NCBI GenBank assembly: GCA_032718475.1
Contig: JAUCBJ010000001.1
Location: 1-64,000, forward strand
Length of the DNA: 64,000 nt
DNA from: Nemertoderma westbladi
Lineage: Eukaryota > Xenacoelomorpha > Nemertodermatida > Nemertodermatidae
Direction: 5' to 3'
The position numbers and the translations under genes are program-made. The notes below the pieces were generated by a model. That model saw only the letters and a program-made list of their open reading frames with translations. It was not told the origin of the DNA and did not search any database. Positions 40,440 to 50,418 of this stretch are shown in pieces; position 1 is the first letter of the stretch, and the number at the start of each line of letters is the position of its first letter.

Positions 40440-40740
40440 TTCCCTAAACGGAGACTAACGACCTTTATAACTGTGCAAAGTCTCGAATCTGTGAGAGTAA
40501 CTGCCGATTTATGGCAGATGGATACTGTAAACTCGTTGCTTTCTTTCGTCTGACTAAACTTGAGATTCTTTCTAAACTTTTGGCGGACTACATACGTACC
40601 AAGTTTCGTTTAATTTCATCAAGGAATAACCGAGTTATTAGCAATAAAAAATTTACGACGACAGACGACGACAGACAACTCGTTAATGGTATCCATATGC
40701 TAAGGCTTCGCTCACTTCGTGGCTTGCCCCACATGTGAGT
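40440..40740 (+). repeat. Unclassified repeat-like segment
   Basis: CGTACCAAGTTTCGTTTAAT followed by ACCGAGTTATT and ACGACGACAGACGACGACAG resembles a motif order common in invertebrate dispersed repeats. TCGCTCACTTCGTGGCTTGC parallels the sequence just after the repeat at 45865. The class is unknown. Confidence 0.35.
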
Positions 40741-40799
40741 CCTACGCTTGTCATATACTGATGATGACATGACCCGCTGTGAGGTAAGAGATATACCTA

Positions 40800-41416
40800 C
40801 CTACCTTGCAGCTGCTGCAGATTCTACTCAAAAAGTAACTTTTGTAAAACCTCAGAAGAAAGTTAAAATTCCCATGGTAAGTACATTCTGGATCTAAAGA
40901 GAAACTTATTGAAGGCCCAGATTATTATCCAATCCTGATGCAGAAATACTGCGAAATGACAATCTGAAGATTCCATGAGAGCAGAGCCCTTGAAAAGCAG
41001 TACTCTGACAAACAAAACAGGCATAATTAATCAATGATTAGGTGAATGCTATGAAAGCAGCAGGTAAAATAGGAAATCCTCTGAAGCATAACATTCTATA
41101 AACCTGCTCTCTGTACGAAACAACCGTAAAACTGTCAAGGCCAAGATTGTGGTGACGGTGACGGTGCTGACAGATGAAATCATTGCACACCCTGTTACAG
41201 GTGCGCTATACTCTCTGACATCCCTATTGGTGATATAACACTAGCTGATGATGTTAAGATTGAGCAATTGACATCAAATCAATAGGGCATATGAAATTGA
41301 TGGAGAACAACCTGAGAAAGATCATTAACCATTCAAGAGAAAGCAATGCGAGACGAGAATGCCTATGCTCGCATATATTATTCATTTGGAACAAACGACT
41401 CAGAACTCTTCTGTAT
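40800..41416 (+). pseudogene. Degenerate coding-like stretch, family not recognised
   Basis: Several consecutive frames read like protein with frameshifts between them: AAADSTQKVTFVKPQKKVKI, TDEIIAHPVTGALYSL, then DIPIGDITLADDVKIEQLTS and NAYARIYYSFGTNDSELFCM before a stop. The pattern suggests a broken gene or transposon protein, but I cannot name a family. It lies inside GRIN1 intron 3 on the opposite strand. Confidence 0.3.
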
Positions 41417-41747
41417 GTAGGTAGGTTGTAGGTAGGCCTCTGTACAGAATAACATAATATGTAATGCTACTATAATGCTGCTGTAAACAACTTTTAAATT
41501 GTAATGATATTTACTAATACTGTGTTCGTTACTACGGTACTACGGTATTGGGCAATGTTCACAAATATTTTCCCTCGATAGTATTTCGATATTATTTGCA
41601 TATTGATTATATGCTTATTACTCCCAAATTAATCTAGATAATTCAATAAAATTGTAATAGGACTTACTATTAGATCTATATTAAAGTAGCGACAGCTGTA
41701 TTAGTACAGGCTGCGGCTGGAGCTGTAAATGGGTGGGCCTTACTCAC

Positions 41748-41924
41748 AAGTATATGTCGACGATTCGTTTCCTGTCTCAGGGTCGTTACCAACGCTCGTC
41801 CATTATGACTATCCGGGGATAATACGATCGCTTTGCGCCAGTGAAGCGTCTCAAGGAGGTCGGCCCATACCACGGCCTGGTGTGAGAATGGAGGCACAGT
41901 TCGTAAAAAAGTTGGGTGAATATT
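41748..41924 (-). CDS. GRIN1: GluN1-like, coding exon 3
   Basis: Fifty-nine codons lie between acceptor tatacttcacag (ending 41925) and donor gtgagtaag (from 41747), phase 0 at both ends. The residues FLRTVPPFSHQAVVWADLL, then HW, then a strand and SPDSHNGRA reproduce the GluN1 series FLRTVPPYSHQ, W, NW and SDDHEGRA. This is the crossover from lobe 1 to lobe 2 of the amino-terminal domain. The protein has 189 residues to this point. The last residues (RQETNRRHIL) align with the end of the segment just before the vertebrate N1 splice-cassette site. Intron 2 is only 634 bp, while the intron that follows (8325-41747) is about 33.4 kb and contains both large tandem arrays. Confidence 0.93.
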
Positions 41925-42558
41925 CTGTGAAGTATAATAAGCAAGAAAAGCTGATGAAATGTGACTTTCTGGGTGGAAATGTTTAATCATTAAACAGCAA
42001 GTATACCCACGGCAGGCATACAATACTTCTGATGATAACTACAACCTTGACTAATGTAAAACGCATACATAATGAATATGATACAACAAACAGTACGCAT
42101 AGAATGTGATGTACAGTACGTTACTGCAAACGTACTGTAAATGGCACTGCAGTCAGGGTTTTATCGACCTTCTTCGAGTTATGAGTATTTTTCTATTACA
42201 GATCATGTAAAAGTTTGTTTGTTTTTTGTTTGACTACCTTATTAAACAGTTTATACATTATCAATATGTATAATTTTATAAGACTTCAAATGACGCATCC
42301 CGTTTGATCCGTAAATTAAATTAATGGTTTATGGCATGCGTAAGACGCACACCATGTCACATTATTCAGCCAGGTGGTCTCACTTATTTAACGACCTGTA
42401 TGCACACGTTGCTTCGTCACGTTGTTTATATCCCCTACGTAATTCATATAATTACCTGACGAACTTACAGTATTTCCACTCAAATGCATCAGTTTAAATA
42501 GCAAAGATTGAGTTACAGTACTGCAAGGAAGTACTTATGTACCGGTATAATACCTAAC

Positions 42559-42689
42559 CTTATCAGAAAAGATGCTGTCTCTTGTGGTTAAACCAATTAC
42601 AGGTATATGGTAGAAACCGCATGTGTAGCTCACTGATATAGGTGGATTGTTATCTTCCTGGGCGTGGGATACAAGCATTGCATATACAC
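42559..42689 (-). CDS. GRIN1: GluN1-like, coding exon 2
   Basis: The exon lies between a strong acceptor (ttttttgtgtttcag, ending 42690) and a donor (gttagg, from 42558). It supplies two bases to finish the codon split by exon 1 and then 43 codons. The residues VYAMLVSH and, later, [20 protein letters not shown] closely match the GluN1 segments that run VYAILVSH and [20 protein letters not shown]; this is the most diagnostic stretch in the window. It forms part of the first lobe of the amino-terminal domain, the extracellular clamshell that sets subunit assembly and modulator binding. The exon ends in phase 0. Intron 1 (42690-45959) is about 3.3 kb and contains a G-tract-ended repeat copy and SINEs. 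Confidence 0.93.
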
Positions 42690-42925
42690 CTGAAACACAA
42701 AAAAGCGATAATATTTTGATGACCCGCCATAAATTGGACACGTGCATAATTATAAAAAAATCAATCTAAATAGTAAATACACGCTTTGTTTGCAAACAGA
42801 GGTGTGCCAATCTTGAACTATACCTTTACCTTGAGTCAGTCAGTATCCATACCGTAGATATTTTTACTCTTAGATTACTTGGTATTGCTTTTAGCATTGG
42901 TGTCAATGTGGTGATCGTTTTAACG

Positions 42926-42966
42926 CAAATCCCATCTTGGCGAATTAATATCCCGTCTCAATGCAT
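42926..42966 (-). mobile_element. Dispersed repeat, short 3' remnant
   Basis: AACGCAAATCCCATCTTGGC followed by GAATTAATATCCCGTCTCA matches the inverted 3' end of the family but has no G tract. It lies in GRIN1 intron 1. Confidence 0.5.
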
Positions 42967-43436
42967 CACCGGTGATTATTCATATGGAAATAATTTCTAC
43001 CACATTATTGACAATTTACTTTCAATATTATGATGCTTGAATGTAGCAGTTGTTAATTATCATTTAAGTTGTGATCGCCCAAATAAATGACGACATACTG
43101 CAGTGCTGATAAAGCGAAGACAGGTGGTAGCATTGATTAATAGTTACCCTCTAAGCCTCGCATATGTATTCCATTTGAACGCGGCTTAACTGTGTGAACT
43201 ACTATATAACAAAGTCATGGAGGTTTCTACCCACAATTAAAGAATATACTGACATCTGCTGATTTACTGGGTTGTTTTTACTATAGTTCTTGGCGATATA
43301 ATTTAGCTACTTCCTAATGTGCCTCGCATAATATTATGAGTTACAGAAACAGCTGAACAATATATATCTAACAATTGAACGTTTACAGAGATGAGTCGCT
43401 TGTGATGGCCGAGAGTCTTGGAGAGCCCCTCGGGGG

Positions 43437-43650
43437 TGGGGTGGGGGGGGGGGGGGGGGGGGGGGGGGGCTATACGCAAATCCCATTTCGCCGAATTAAT
43501 ATTTCGTCTCATTGTTAAATGACCAATTTAGGAAAAGGAGCAGGTCATAGTAACCGAAAGACTATTCTAACCGAAAGTCAATAGAAAAGGTAACAGTTAT
43601 ATTTCTGAGAGTATACAGCTGTTATTTGCGTAGAGTTTCCCCTGAAGATG
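43437..43650 (-). mobile_element. G/C-tract-ended dispersed repeat, inverted copy in GRIN1 intron 1
   Basis: A G tract of about 28 bases (minus-strand C tract) is followed by CAAATCCCATTTCGCCGAAT, then AACCGAAAGTCAATAGAAAA, CAGCTGTTATTTGCG and CCCCTGAAGATGGA. Read on the minus strand this parallels 7961-8178 along its whole length. Confidence 0.75.
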
Positions 43651-44654
43651 GAATCTGGAATACAAATACTAAATCCCCTTTTCTCGAGAAAGGATATCTC
43701 AACCTTCTTCGAATCTATGTACCTTAGATTCAGTTTGATCTAAACTCCAGAAGATATTCAACCTAGTTATTCTCAATGTATAGAACGGCTGTATTAGAGC
43801 TAGAGGATCAGAACAGCTTCCGGCTGAGTAGTGGCACCTTGGTACGTATTCAATCACAACAGGGGCTAAAAGGGAAAATAAGCATAAAAATAACAAGCAA
43901 TTAGCGATTGTCCTTGTAAATAATTGTCTTTTTGGATATCTCCAAATCCTTTCATCTGAGTGTGGTGAACTCGTCTGTCATAATGCTTCATCAAAAGTCT
44001 CTGATATGATTATTGCTGTAATTCCATCTGTTATGACGATTCTGAGAGGTTTGTTTCCACATGCAGGTAACTCTATCCGTTAAAGGAATTCTTCAGCGTA
44101 ATTATCCGTATGGAGACACCTTACCTGTTCATTATTATCTTACTGTCGACTACATCCTGCGTATTTAGGCCTACTGTATATCGCTGGACAAACAGAATAT
44201 CGAACAGAGTGGAGCGACAAAATGCCAGCTGAAACGTGCAGGTCACTATCTACTGTATGGTCTCGAAACTGAGCATCTAATAGGATCATAATGATGATCT
44301 TGATTTACTGTCAGTCACATTCTCTGGGAAGGCTTTTGACAAATAATGAATACCAATGAAGTTAGTGAGTTAGAAACTACACTTAACATTCTCTATGTCG
44401 GTTTCAAAGTCGCGACTGTATAGGCCTATTATCGATCGGTCCCAGTAAAATTAAGAGACCTGCAGCTGCAACAGGGCGATAATATTTTACATATTGTGAT
44501 TGTGGCAAAGCAAGTGCACTCTGAGACTCGGTGTCTGCAGGGTGATGCTCACTTTTTGCTTCCGACACTCTTATATACTTGTAGATTGCAGGGATGTCCA
44601 GAATGGAGAATGTCGATTCCGATAGCAGGTCACATAAAACATTGCATCTGAGTT

Positions 44655-44765
44655 ATAAGATCTGGTATAGTATTTGTTGAACGCCCGACTTCCAACCTTT
44701 AGTTCTCCAGTTCGATCCCACGGGACGTCAATACCGACTTCACTAAGCTGTGCCAACAAAAATTA
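44655..44765 (+). mobile_element. tRNA-derived SINE head fragment
   Basis: TGGTATAGTATTTGTTGAAC resembles a D-arm and A box, and CTCCAGTTCGATCCCACGGG a T-arm with a B box, at tRNA-like spacing. The acceptor stem does not pair, so it is not a functional tRNA. Confidence 0.5.
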
Positions 44766-45239
44766 TACTAAGGTTCTGGTTATTCCTTCGATGTATGTTA
44801 AATATATATGTTTTCATATCTGAGCATCGAATGTTGGTTGTGTACTGTACGTTGGGTAAGTGTATGATAACCAACACTTAGAGTGGAACATTACAGTACA
44901 TCAGCATTATCACTATGATCACTTTATTGATAATAACAGACAGCCGATTGCTTTTATTCCCACTGTGAGTGATTTCCGCAGTGGACGAGTATCTACTGAA
45001 TATCGCGATATTGACGGATCTAAGTGTATTGGAAGAACGTTCGCCCGCATCACTTCTTCTTACAGTTTCCTCTGAATACTTTAATTCATTTTTCATTAAA
45101 ATATACAAGCCACGCCCTTTATAGTTTTCTCACCGTAATTCCATTTGTTTTCATGGAAGAAGAATGCATTACTAGACTATTATTGAGATATATAGCTGGA
45201 AGGAAGGCTTGGACTAGCCTTACGAGGCACAGTTATGAG

Positions 45240-45481
45240 CAAAAAACAAAAAGCAAACAGTCGGACGAAGCCGGAGGCGACCCGAAGGCTCCTCTTTCGA
45301 TAGCTGCTACCCGAGGGTAGGGGTGGGCGCTACTACTATCCCAAGATTTGCTCCCAGTTATTTAACTGGTACTCATTTTATCGACCACAGTGGATGAAAG
45401 GCTGAGTGGACCCTGGTGGGGCTGAAACTACAACCAATAGATTGCAGGCCCGGCGCTCTACCAACTGAGCTACCCCGTTAT
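45240..45481 (-). mobile_element. tRNA-derived SINE with 11-bp target duplication
   Basis: On the minus strand the element starts with a tRNA-like head, GGGGTAGCTCAGTTGGTAGA, carrying a textbook A box. It continues through CACTCAGCCTTTCATCCACT and GGTCGATAAAATGAGTACCA, a body segment I recognise from widespread metazoan SINEs, and ends in an A/T-rich tail. ACAGTTATGAG is present on both sides (45229-45239 and 45482-45492), a clear target-site duplication. It lies in GRIN1 intron 1 on the gene strand. Confidence 0.88.
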
Positions 45482-45754
45482 ACAGTTATGAGAGACAAAT
45501 TCAAATGAGCGATTCTAGAACAAAATCGTTATGGGGATTGCAGCAGTATAATTTTTAAGTATATTATACTATTAATTTAATCTTATTGTAGAAAATAATA
45601 AATTTCCATAAAATGATTCGCTGAAAAATGCCCTTTTTTACCGAAATTAACATAATTAACAAATTAACTGCTCTTATCCCAGCTTCCCGAAGGCCACAAG
45701 TAAATTCTACTGTACTGTACTTGGAAAATTTCGAAGAGCGGTATTTTCTTTGAA

Positions 45755-45865
45755 AAGTACGAAACAAAACTTCTGCTTGCATTTTTCACGTAATCGACCA
45801 TCATGCTGATTCCAAAAACAGGTTACAACTTCTGAAAATAAAGCATAACAAAGGAGTAATATCGC
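45755..45865 (+). repeat. Dispersed repeat pair, copy 2
   Basis: This matches 10150-10258 in the same orientation over about 90 bp, with a few small indels. It ends about 95 bp downstream of GRIN1 exon 1, inside intron 1. Confidence 0.75.
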
Positions 45866-45959
45866 TTACTTTCGTGGCTCGACCCACAGCTATACAAATC
45901 TGTATCTTATACTGTTTTCCCGACTACAATATCTGACCCTCGCGACTCATTTTACTCAC

Positions 45960-46218
45960 CATTTCTAATAAAATCTTTGCATATAGCGAAGGCGCTCTCT
46001 ATTGGGTTGCTAAGCATCTCCATGACAATAGATTTCAACCGGACCTTTGGACCTTCTCCTGCCTGCTCCAACGCATTAAGAGTTGTTAGTGTCTCGTCTA
46101 CGACGCTCTCAAAACGAGTATCGCTTAACAGAATACCTATTGTTATTTCCCTGTAGGTATCCGAAGTGACAGTTAAGGGGATACACAAGACCGCGAACAA
46201 TGTCTTAAGAAACACCAT
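45960..46218 (-). CDS. GRIN1: NMDA receptor subunit 1 (GluN1-like), coding exon 1
   Basis: This exon holds the start of an ionotropic glutamate receptor subunit, the obligate glycine-binding subunit of NMDA channels at the neuronal surface. The ATG at 46218 opens a hydrophobic signal peptide (MVFLKTLFAVLCIPLTVTS). It is followed by the first strand and helix of the amino-terminal domain (ITIGILLSD, then NPIESAFAICKDFI), which fits the GluN1 pattern in which a short strand is followed by a helix ending in CEDLI. The exon gives 86 codons plus one base and ends at a good donor, G|gtgagt, at 45959. That phase is completed exactly by exon 2. Untranslated exons may lie further upstream; I did not find a promoter. 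The assignment to GluN1 rests mainly on exons 2 and 3, which join in frame. Confidence 0.88.
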
Positions 46219-46323
46219 ATTAAAAGTAAAAATATAATAGATTGTTTCATAAGCGTGATAACAACGTATAACAAAACAATAGTGCGTATATCAATAGAAA
46301 TAATAGCACTACTGCTGTACTGT

Positions 46324-46577
46324 ACTTATATTTAATTAGTTTATTTGATTGATTTGATTTTGTTTCGATTGATTTATTGATACAGGGGGAAGGGGACTGG
46401 ACTCAACTCCCATCACGGGGATAGTTCTTTTTACAGAACAGAACCCAAAGTACTTATATTTAATTAGTTTATTTGATTGATTTGATTTTGTTTCGATTGA
46501 TTTATTGATACAGGGGGAAGGGGACTGGACTCAACTCCCATCACGGGGATAGTTCTTTTTACAGAACAGAACCCAAA
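46324..46577. repeat. 128-bp direct tandem duplication, two copies
   Basis: The segment starting ACTTATATTTAATTAGTTTA and ending GAACAGAACCCAAA occurs twice, at 46324-46451 and from 46452, almost without change. The near identity implies a recent event. On the minus strand the unit contains CTGTATCAATAAATCAATCG, resembling a LINE 3' end. It begins about 105 bp upstream of the GRIN1 start codon, so it may overlap the promoter or 5' untranslated region. Confidence 0.92.
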
Positions 46578-47410
46578 CACACTCCAAAAACTGCCGAACA
46601 CAATCGAACACAGTTGGAAATACTGTATAAAGAGCACAAAAAATAACACCGGGTACCAACTTTTAGGTCAAAATTAGCCACGCGTTGCTTTTCTAAAAGA
46701 AAATTCCCGAAATACTTGAATAAAATTGTCGCGAAATTAAATATTCATTTCTTATCAGGTAGGCCTATCATTTGTTGTGTAGTCCTACAGTACTGCTTGC
46801 TGTACTGTATAACAAACTATGTAGGGAAGCCTACAGGGCACAGTACCTGTCACATATATACAGTAGTAATAGTGGGTTAGCTAATAGGCCTGTTAGCCTG
46901 TGTACTGGAATAGCTTGGTCTGGGACTGATTGCTGAGGATATGAATTATGAAGTTAGGCCCGTTACCGTACGTACTGTAATGACGTACGGTACAACACGT
47001 CGGTACAATATAGATACCGGTACCTACCTGCCTACTGCTGCAGTGGAATATAAAGAGTTGGGTCCCGCTTAGGTACCTACCCTGGCAGGTACCGGTAGCG
47101 ATCTCTGTCCCGGTGCTAACAACACTACATAACTTATGCCTACTACAGTGTACTACTGTATGTTAAATTATTAGTTGTCGGCTTAGGCTACGCCATGTCT
47201 GATCAGATAAGAAATTAATATTTAATTTCGCGACAATTTTATTCAATAATTTCAGGAATTTGCTTATAGACAAGCAACGCGTGGCTAATTTTATCTAAAA
47301 GTTGGTACCCGGTGGTATTTTTTTGTGCTCTTTCTATTTTCGACTGTGTTCGGCAGTTTTTGGAGTGTGTTCGGTTGTGTTCTACTGTGTTCGCTTGTGT
47401 TCTGTAAAAA
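46556..47410. mobile_element. 855-bp foldback element with about 205-bp inverted arms
   Basis: The left arm (46556-46759) and right arm (47206-47410) are inverted copies. TTTTTACAGAAC is at the outer ends. CACTCCAAAAACTGCCGAAC, CCGGGTACCAACTTTTAG, TAGCCACGCGTTGCTT and TTGTCGCGAAATTAAATATT appear in the left arm and inverted in the right. The 446-bp centre has no ORF and is rich in TAGGCCTA and GTACGGTA words. It is a non-autonomous DNA transposon or foldback element of unknown superfamily; target duplication is unclear because its left tip lies in the 128-bp duplication. Confidence 0.88.
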
Positions 47411-47782
47411 TATCAATCCATAATAATAGTAAATAGTAATAATATTAATAATAAAATAACATGGGTTTCGTTTGAATGGCCCGAATAATTAATCGACAAT
47501 ATTGTACATACATGTTATACGACGTGTTAATGGGTAGGCGTACATATCAGATCAAAAAAAATACTGATAGAACTGTACATGTATGCCCATCCATACAGTA
47601 TTATACTATCTACAGGACATATAGAACAAGGCTAAATGAGCATTACTAAGTAGCATCATGCTGGTAATGAATCGATCTCAAACTACTGTAACTTATTGCT
47701 TTACTATGGGTAGAGATGGGATGGATGGGCCCATTACTACAGTACTGTACATGATATCCAATGTATCCGACAGCTGAGACGG

Positions 47783-47862
47783 CGAGGGGGGGGGGGGGGG
47801 GGGGGGGGTTGACGCTAATCCCATCTCGGGTAACCAATATCTTGTCGAATTATCAATGTTGA
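47783..47862 (-). mobile_element. Dispersed repeat, 3' end with G tract
   Basis: A run of about 23 G followed by TTGACGCTAATCCCATCTCG and ATATCTTGTCG is the inverted 3' end of the family. The remainder is absent. Confidence 0.6.
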
Positions 47863-47869
47863 TAATCAA

Positions 47870-50115
47870 TTAAGGGAGGGGGAATTCTTCGAATTTTTTT
47901 TTTCTTCGAATCGAATTTTTTTCAAAATTTTATTTTTATTAATTATTCTAGAGCTTCAGATTTTTATCAAGATTCCAAATTTGAAAACAATTTAGCAAGA
48001 TCTATCTTACTTCTCGATATATGGCTGTCTGTCCGTTTGACTGTCGGTCTGCCGTCAGTATGTCTGTTCGTCAACAGTATCTGTCTAAAAAATTCCGTAT
48101 ACAGGTTTTCGGGGTCGGTGACTTCATTTTTGATGTTATTATTCTATTTTGGCCTCGTCGTTTCCGTCTGTATGCCTGTCAGTCTGTCCGTCATAATATA
48201 ACCGACAGACATTTTGGAATTAATCAAATGTTACAAGTGATACTCGTAATGAATTCTGCGACTAGGAAAACCCCTATAACTAAACTTTTAGCTAGATGGT
48301 GAGACCTTTGCTTATAGTTGAAGGAGAGATTGTCGGATAGTCAGATAGACCGACAGAAATAATGTAGATTTAATTGAAAGTTAAACCTAACCTCAGAAAT
48401 GAAATCAGCGACCAGGAAAACGCCCGTGGCAAAAATCTTAGCATGGTTTTGTGCTTTCTTGTTGATAGGTATATATTGACAGACATTATCTCATAATAAC
48501 AGACAGTTTTTACGCGGGAAGGTTCAAAATTAAAAAAAAATATTTCAGAATAAAATTTTTCATTTTGAAAACACTACTTTTCCGCCATTTTTCAACCAAA
48601 TCTCATGATTTTAGGCTCAATCGAAAAGGTTTCGGCAGTTCTCTAACATTTATCTTATAGAATTTCGAAATTTTTTTTATATTTCATGTAATAGTTGATT
48701 TTAATCAAAATAATTAAAATTCATTAATTAAATTAATTCATTTTTTTAAATTATTTAAATAAAAATTATATAAGATGAATTTTGTAGATGCTATCGTTCT
48801 GAATCCAAAAAAGTTGATTTCAAGAAATTTGGACCAAGATTGAGGGACTAGTTAGTGTTTTTAGTTAAATTCTCAATTCCACCGCCAGCCGCTAGGGGAG
48901 ACCAAAAAATTCCAATCTTACGATTAGAGACTATTTGGCCTTCCAGACATAGGTTGGCGACGATAAAATTGTTATATTAAACTACAGTATAACCCAAAGT
49001 AATGGCCAATTCAAAAGAAAGTGGCTACAGTATTTGGGGGTACCCCCCCTTAAGGTAAGAAAAAGAATGTATGCAAGACTCTACAGTACAGTATATCTCA
49101 TACAGACTGACAGACTGTAGAGCATAAGGTGTATCCAACATCTATACTCTGCTACGTTTACATAAGAGGGATACAACATACATTCTCTACTATACAGTTC
49201 TGGTTTGGTGAGCTACCCAGCGTACTGTAGGCCTAGATATACAGTAGGTTAGCTTACATACCGTCCACCACGGTCCACTTCACGGCAGAATCCCCTAAGT
49301 AGATTTTTTTCGATTTTCACTTTTTGGGTAATTAGATACGGATTGTTCATTTGGCAGAGTCTCTTACGTTTCAACCATCCATTATTTAAATATTGGCTAA
49401 TAAACAAAAGCTAAAAACCTGTAACTTACTACTTGGTTTTACACCAGCAAAGCTCCTTAAATTTTTTTATCGACTTTTTTATCGACTATCTCAGAATTAA
49501 AAAATGAATTTGCATAAAATATTTAAAACAACAATTACCGGTACCAGATTACGCCTACTACATAATAATAAACATTACTGCATTAATGAAATAAACAGAT
49601 ACTAGATAGGTACTTTATAAAAAAAACCTACAGTGCTACTGTACTACAGTAAATTACAATTACAGGTAAATTATACAAATTCGTCAAGTAAATACATACC
49701 AGTACAATAATTAAATAAAAATGGTTTAACATTTTATCACAAAAACAACAACTATTGTTGGGCAGCCTAACTGAGCTGCTCACAATAGAACTTGGAATTA
49801 AATCCATAGTAAAGGAGATCAGCTTCAAATAGTGAGGGAGATGGGGAGAGTAAACGTCTCTTATTGGTTGAAATCAAATACCGGTACTTATTTAAGAAGA
49901 TTTGGTTTTCATGATCTCAACTATAATAATATAGTTTAGTTTTCTTTGTTAATGAATTGTCTGATATATACATTTTAAACAACTTTCACAACTTACTGGA
50001 ATATATTAATGGGGGTAGTTTTCTCATGTCACACTCCCAAACACTTTCTTCGAGGTGAATTAAAGCGAGGAGCGATGTCATGTCATGTTAGATTTATGGC
50101 TAATGACTATATGAA
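47870..50115. other. Intergenic sequence, nothing recognised
   Basis: Low-complexity AT-rich sequence. A stretch at 48025-48200 is rich in CTGTC/GTCTG words (TGTCTGTCCGTTTGACTGTC) and a related GACAGAC cluster follows at 48330-48510, suggesting an old repeat. No gene is seen. Confidence 0.45.
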
Positions 50116-50418
50116 CGACGGAAAGAGGGGTGCATGTAAAGAGTGGACTGCGGACTGGCGGACTACGGACTGCGGATTGTTAATTAAAAGCCCAAATATG
50201 CGCGGTCAATTTGAATTATAGCATTATAATGTAAGAATCCGCTCTTTGTTGTCTGGACTGACAAACGGCGGACTGAAGCCAGAAAATTGTAACCTGATTG
50301 GCTCAATCATTTACATAGGCCGAAAGGGAACTTTCCTGAATCCTCTTATTGCAGTATTGGCTTCAATGTTTTCATTGTGACACATAGAGATTGAAACAAT
50401 TCCATTCCAACATTACTA

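Larger units (their letters stand above)
8325..41747 (-). other. GRIN1 intron 3, about 33.4 kb
   Basis: This is the interval between the inferred donor of exon 3 and acceptor of exon 4. It contains a MITE, a CR1/L2-like LINE, a 3.8-kb 55/70-bp array, the 20-kb 18-bp array, and a LINE and a SINE fragment on the gene strand. About 24 kb, or roughly 72 percent of it, is tandem repeat. The inference depends on exon 4 being correctly identified. Confidence 0.65.

Noticed and set aside
41729-41986. An 85-codon plus-strand ORF
   Set aside because: It is the opposite-strand shadow of GRIN1 exon 3.
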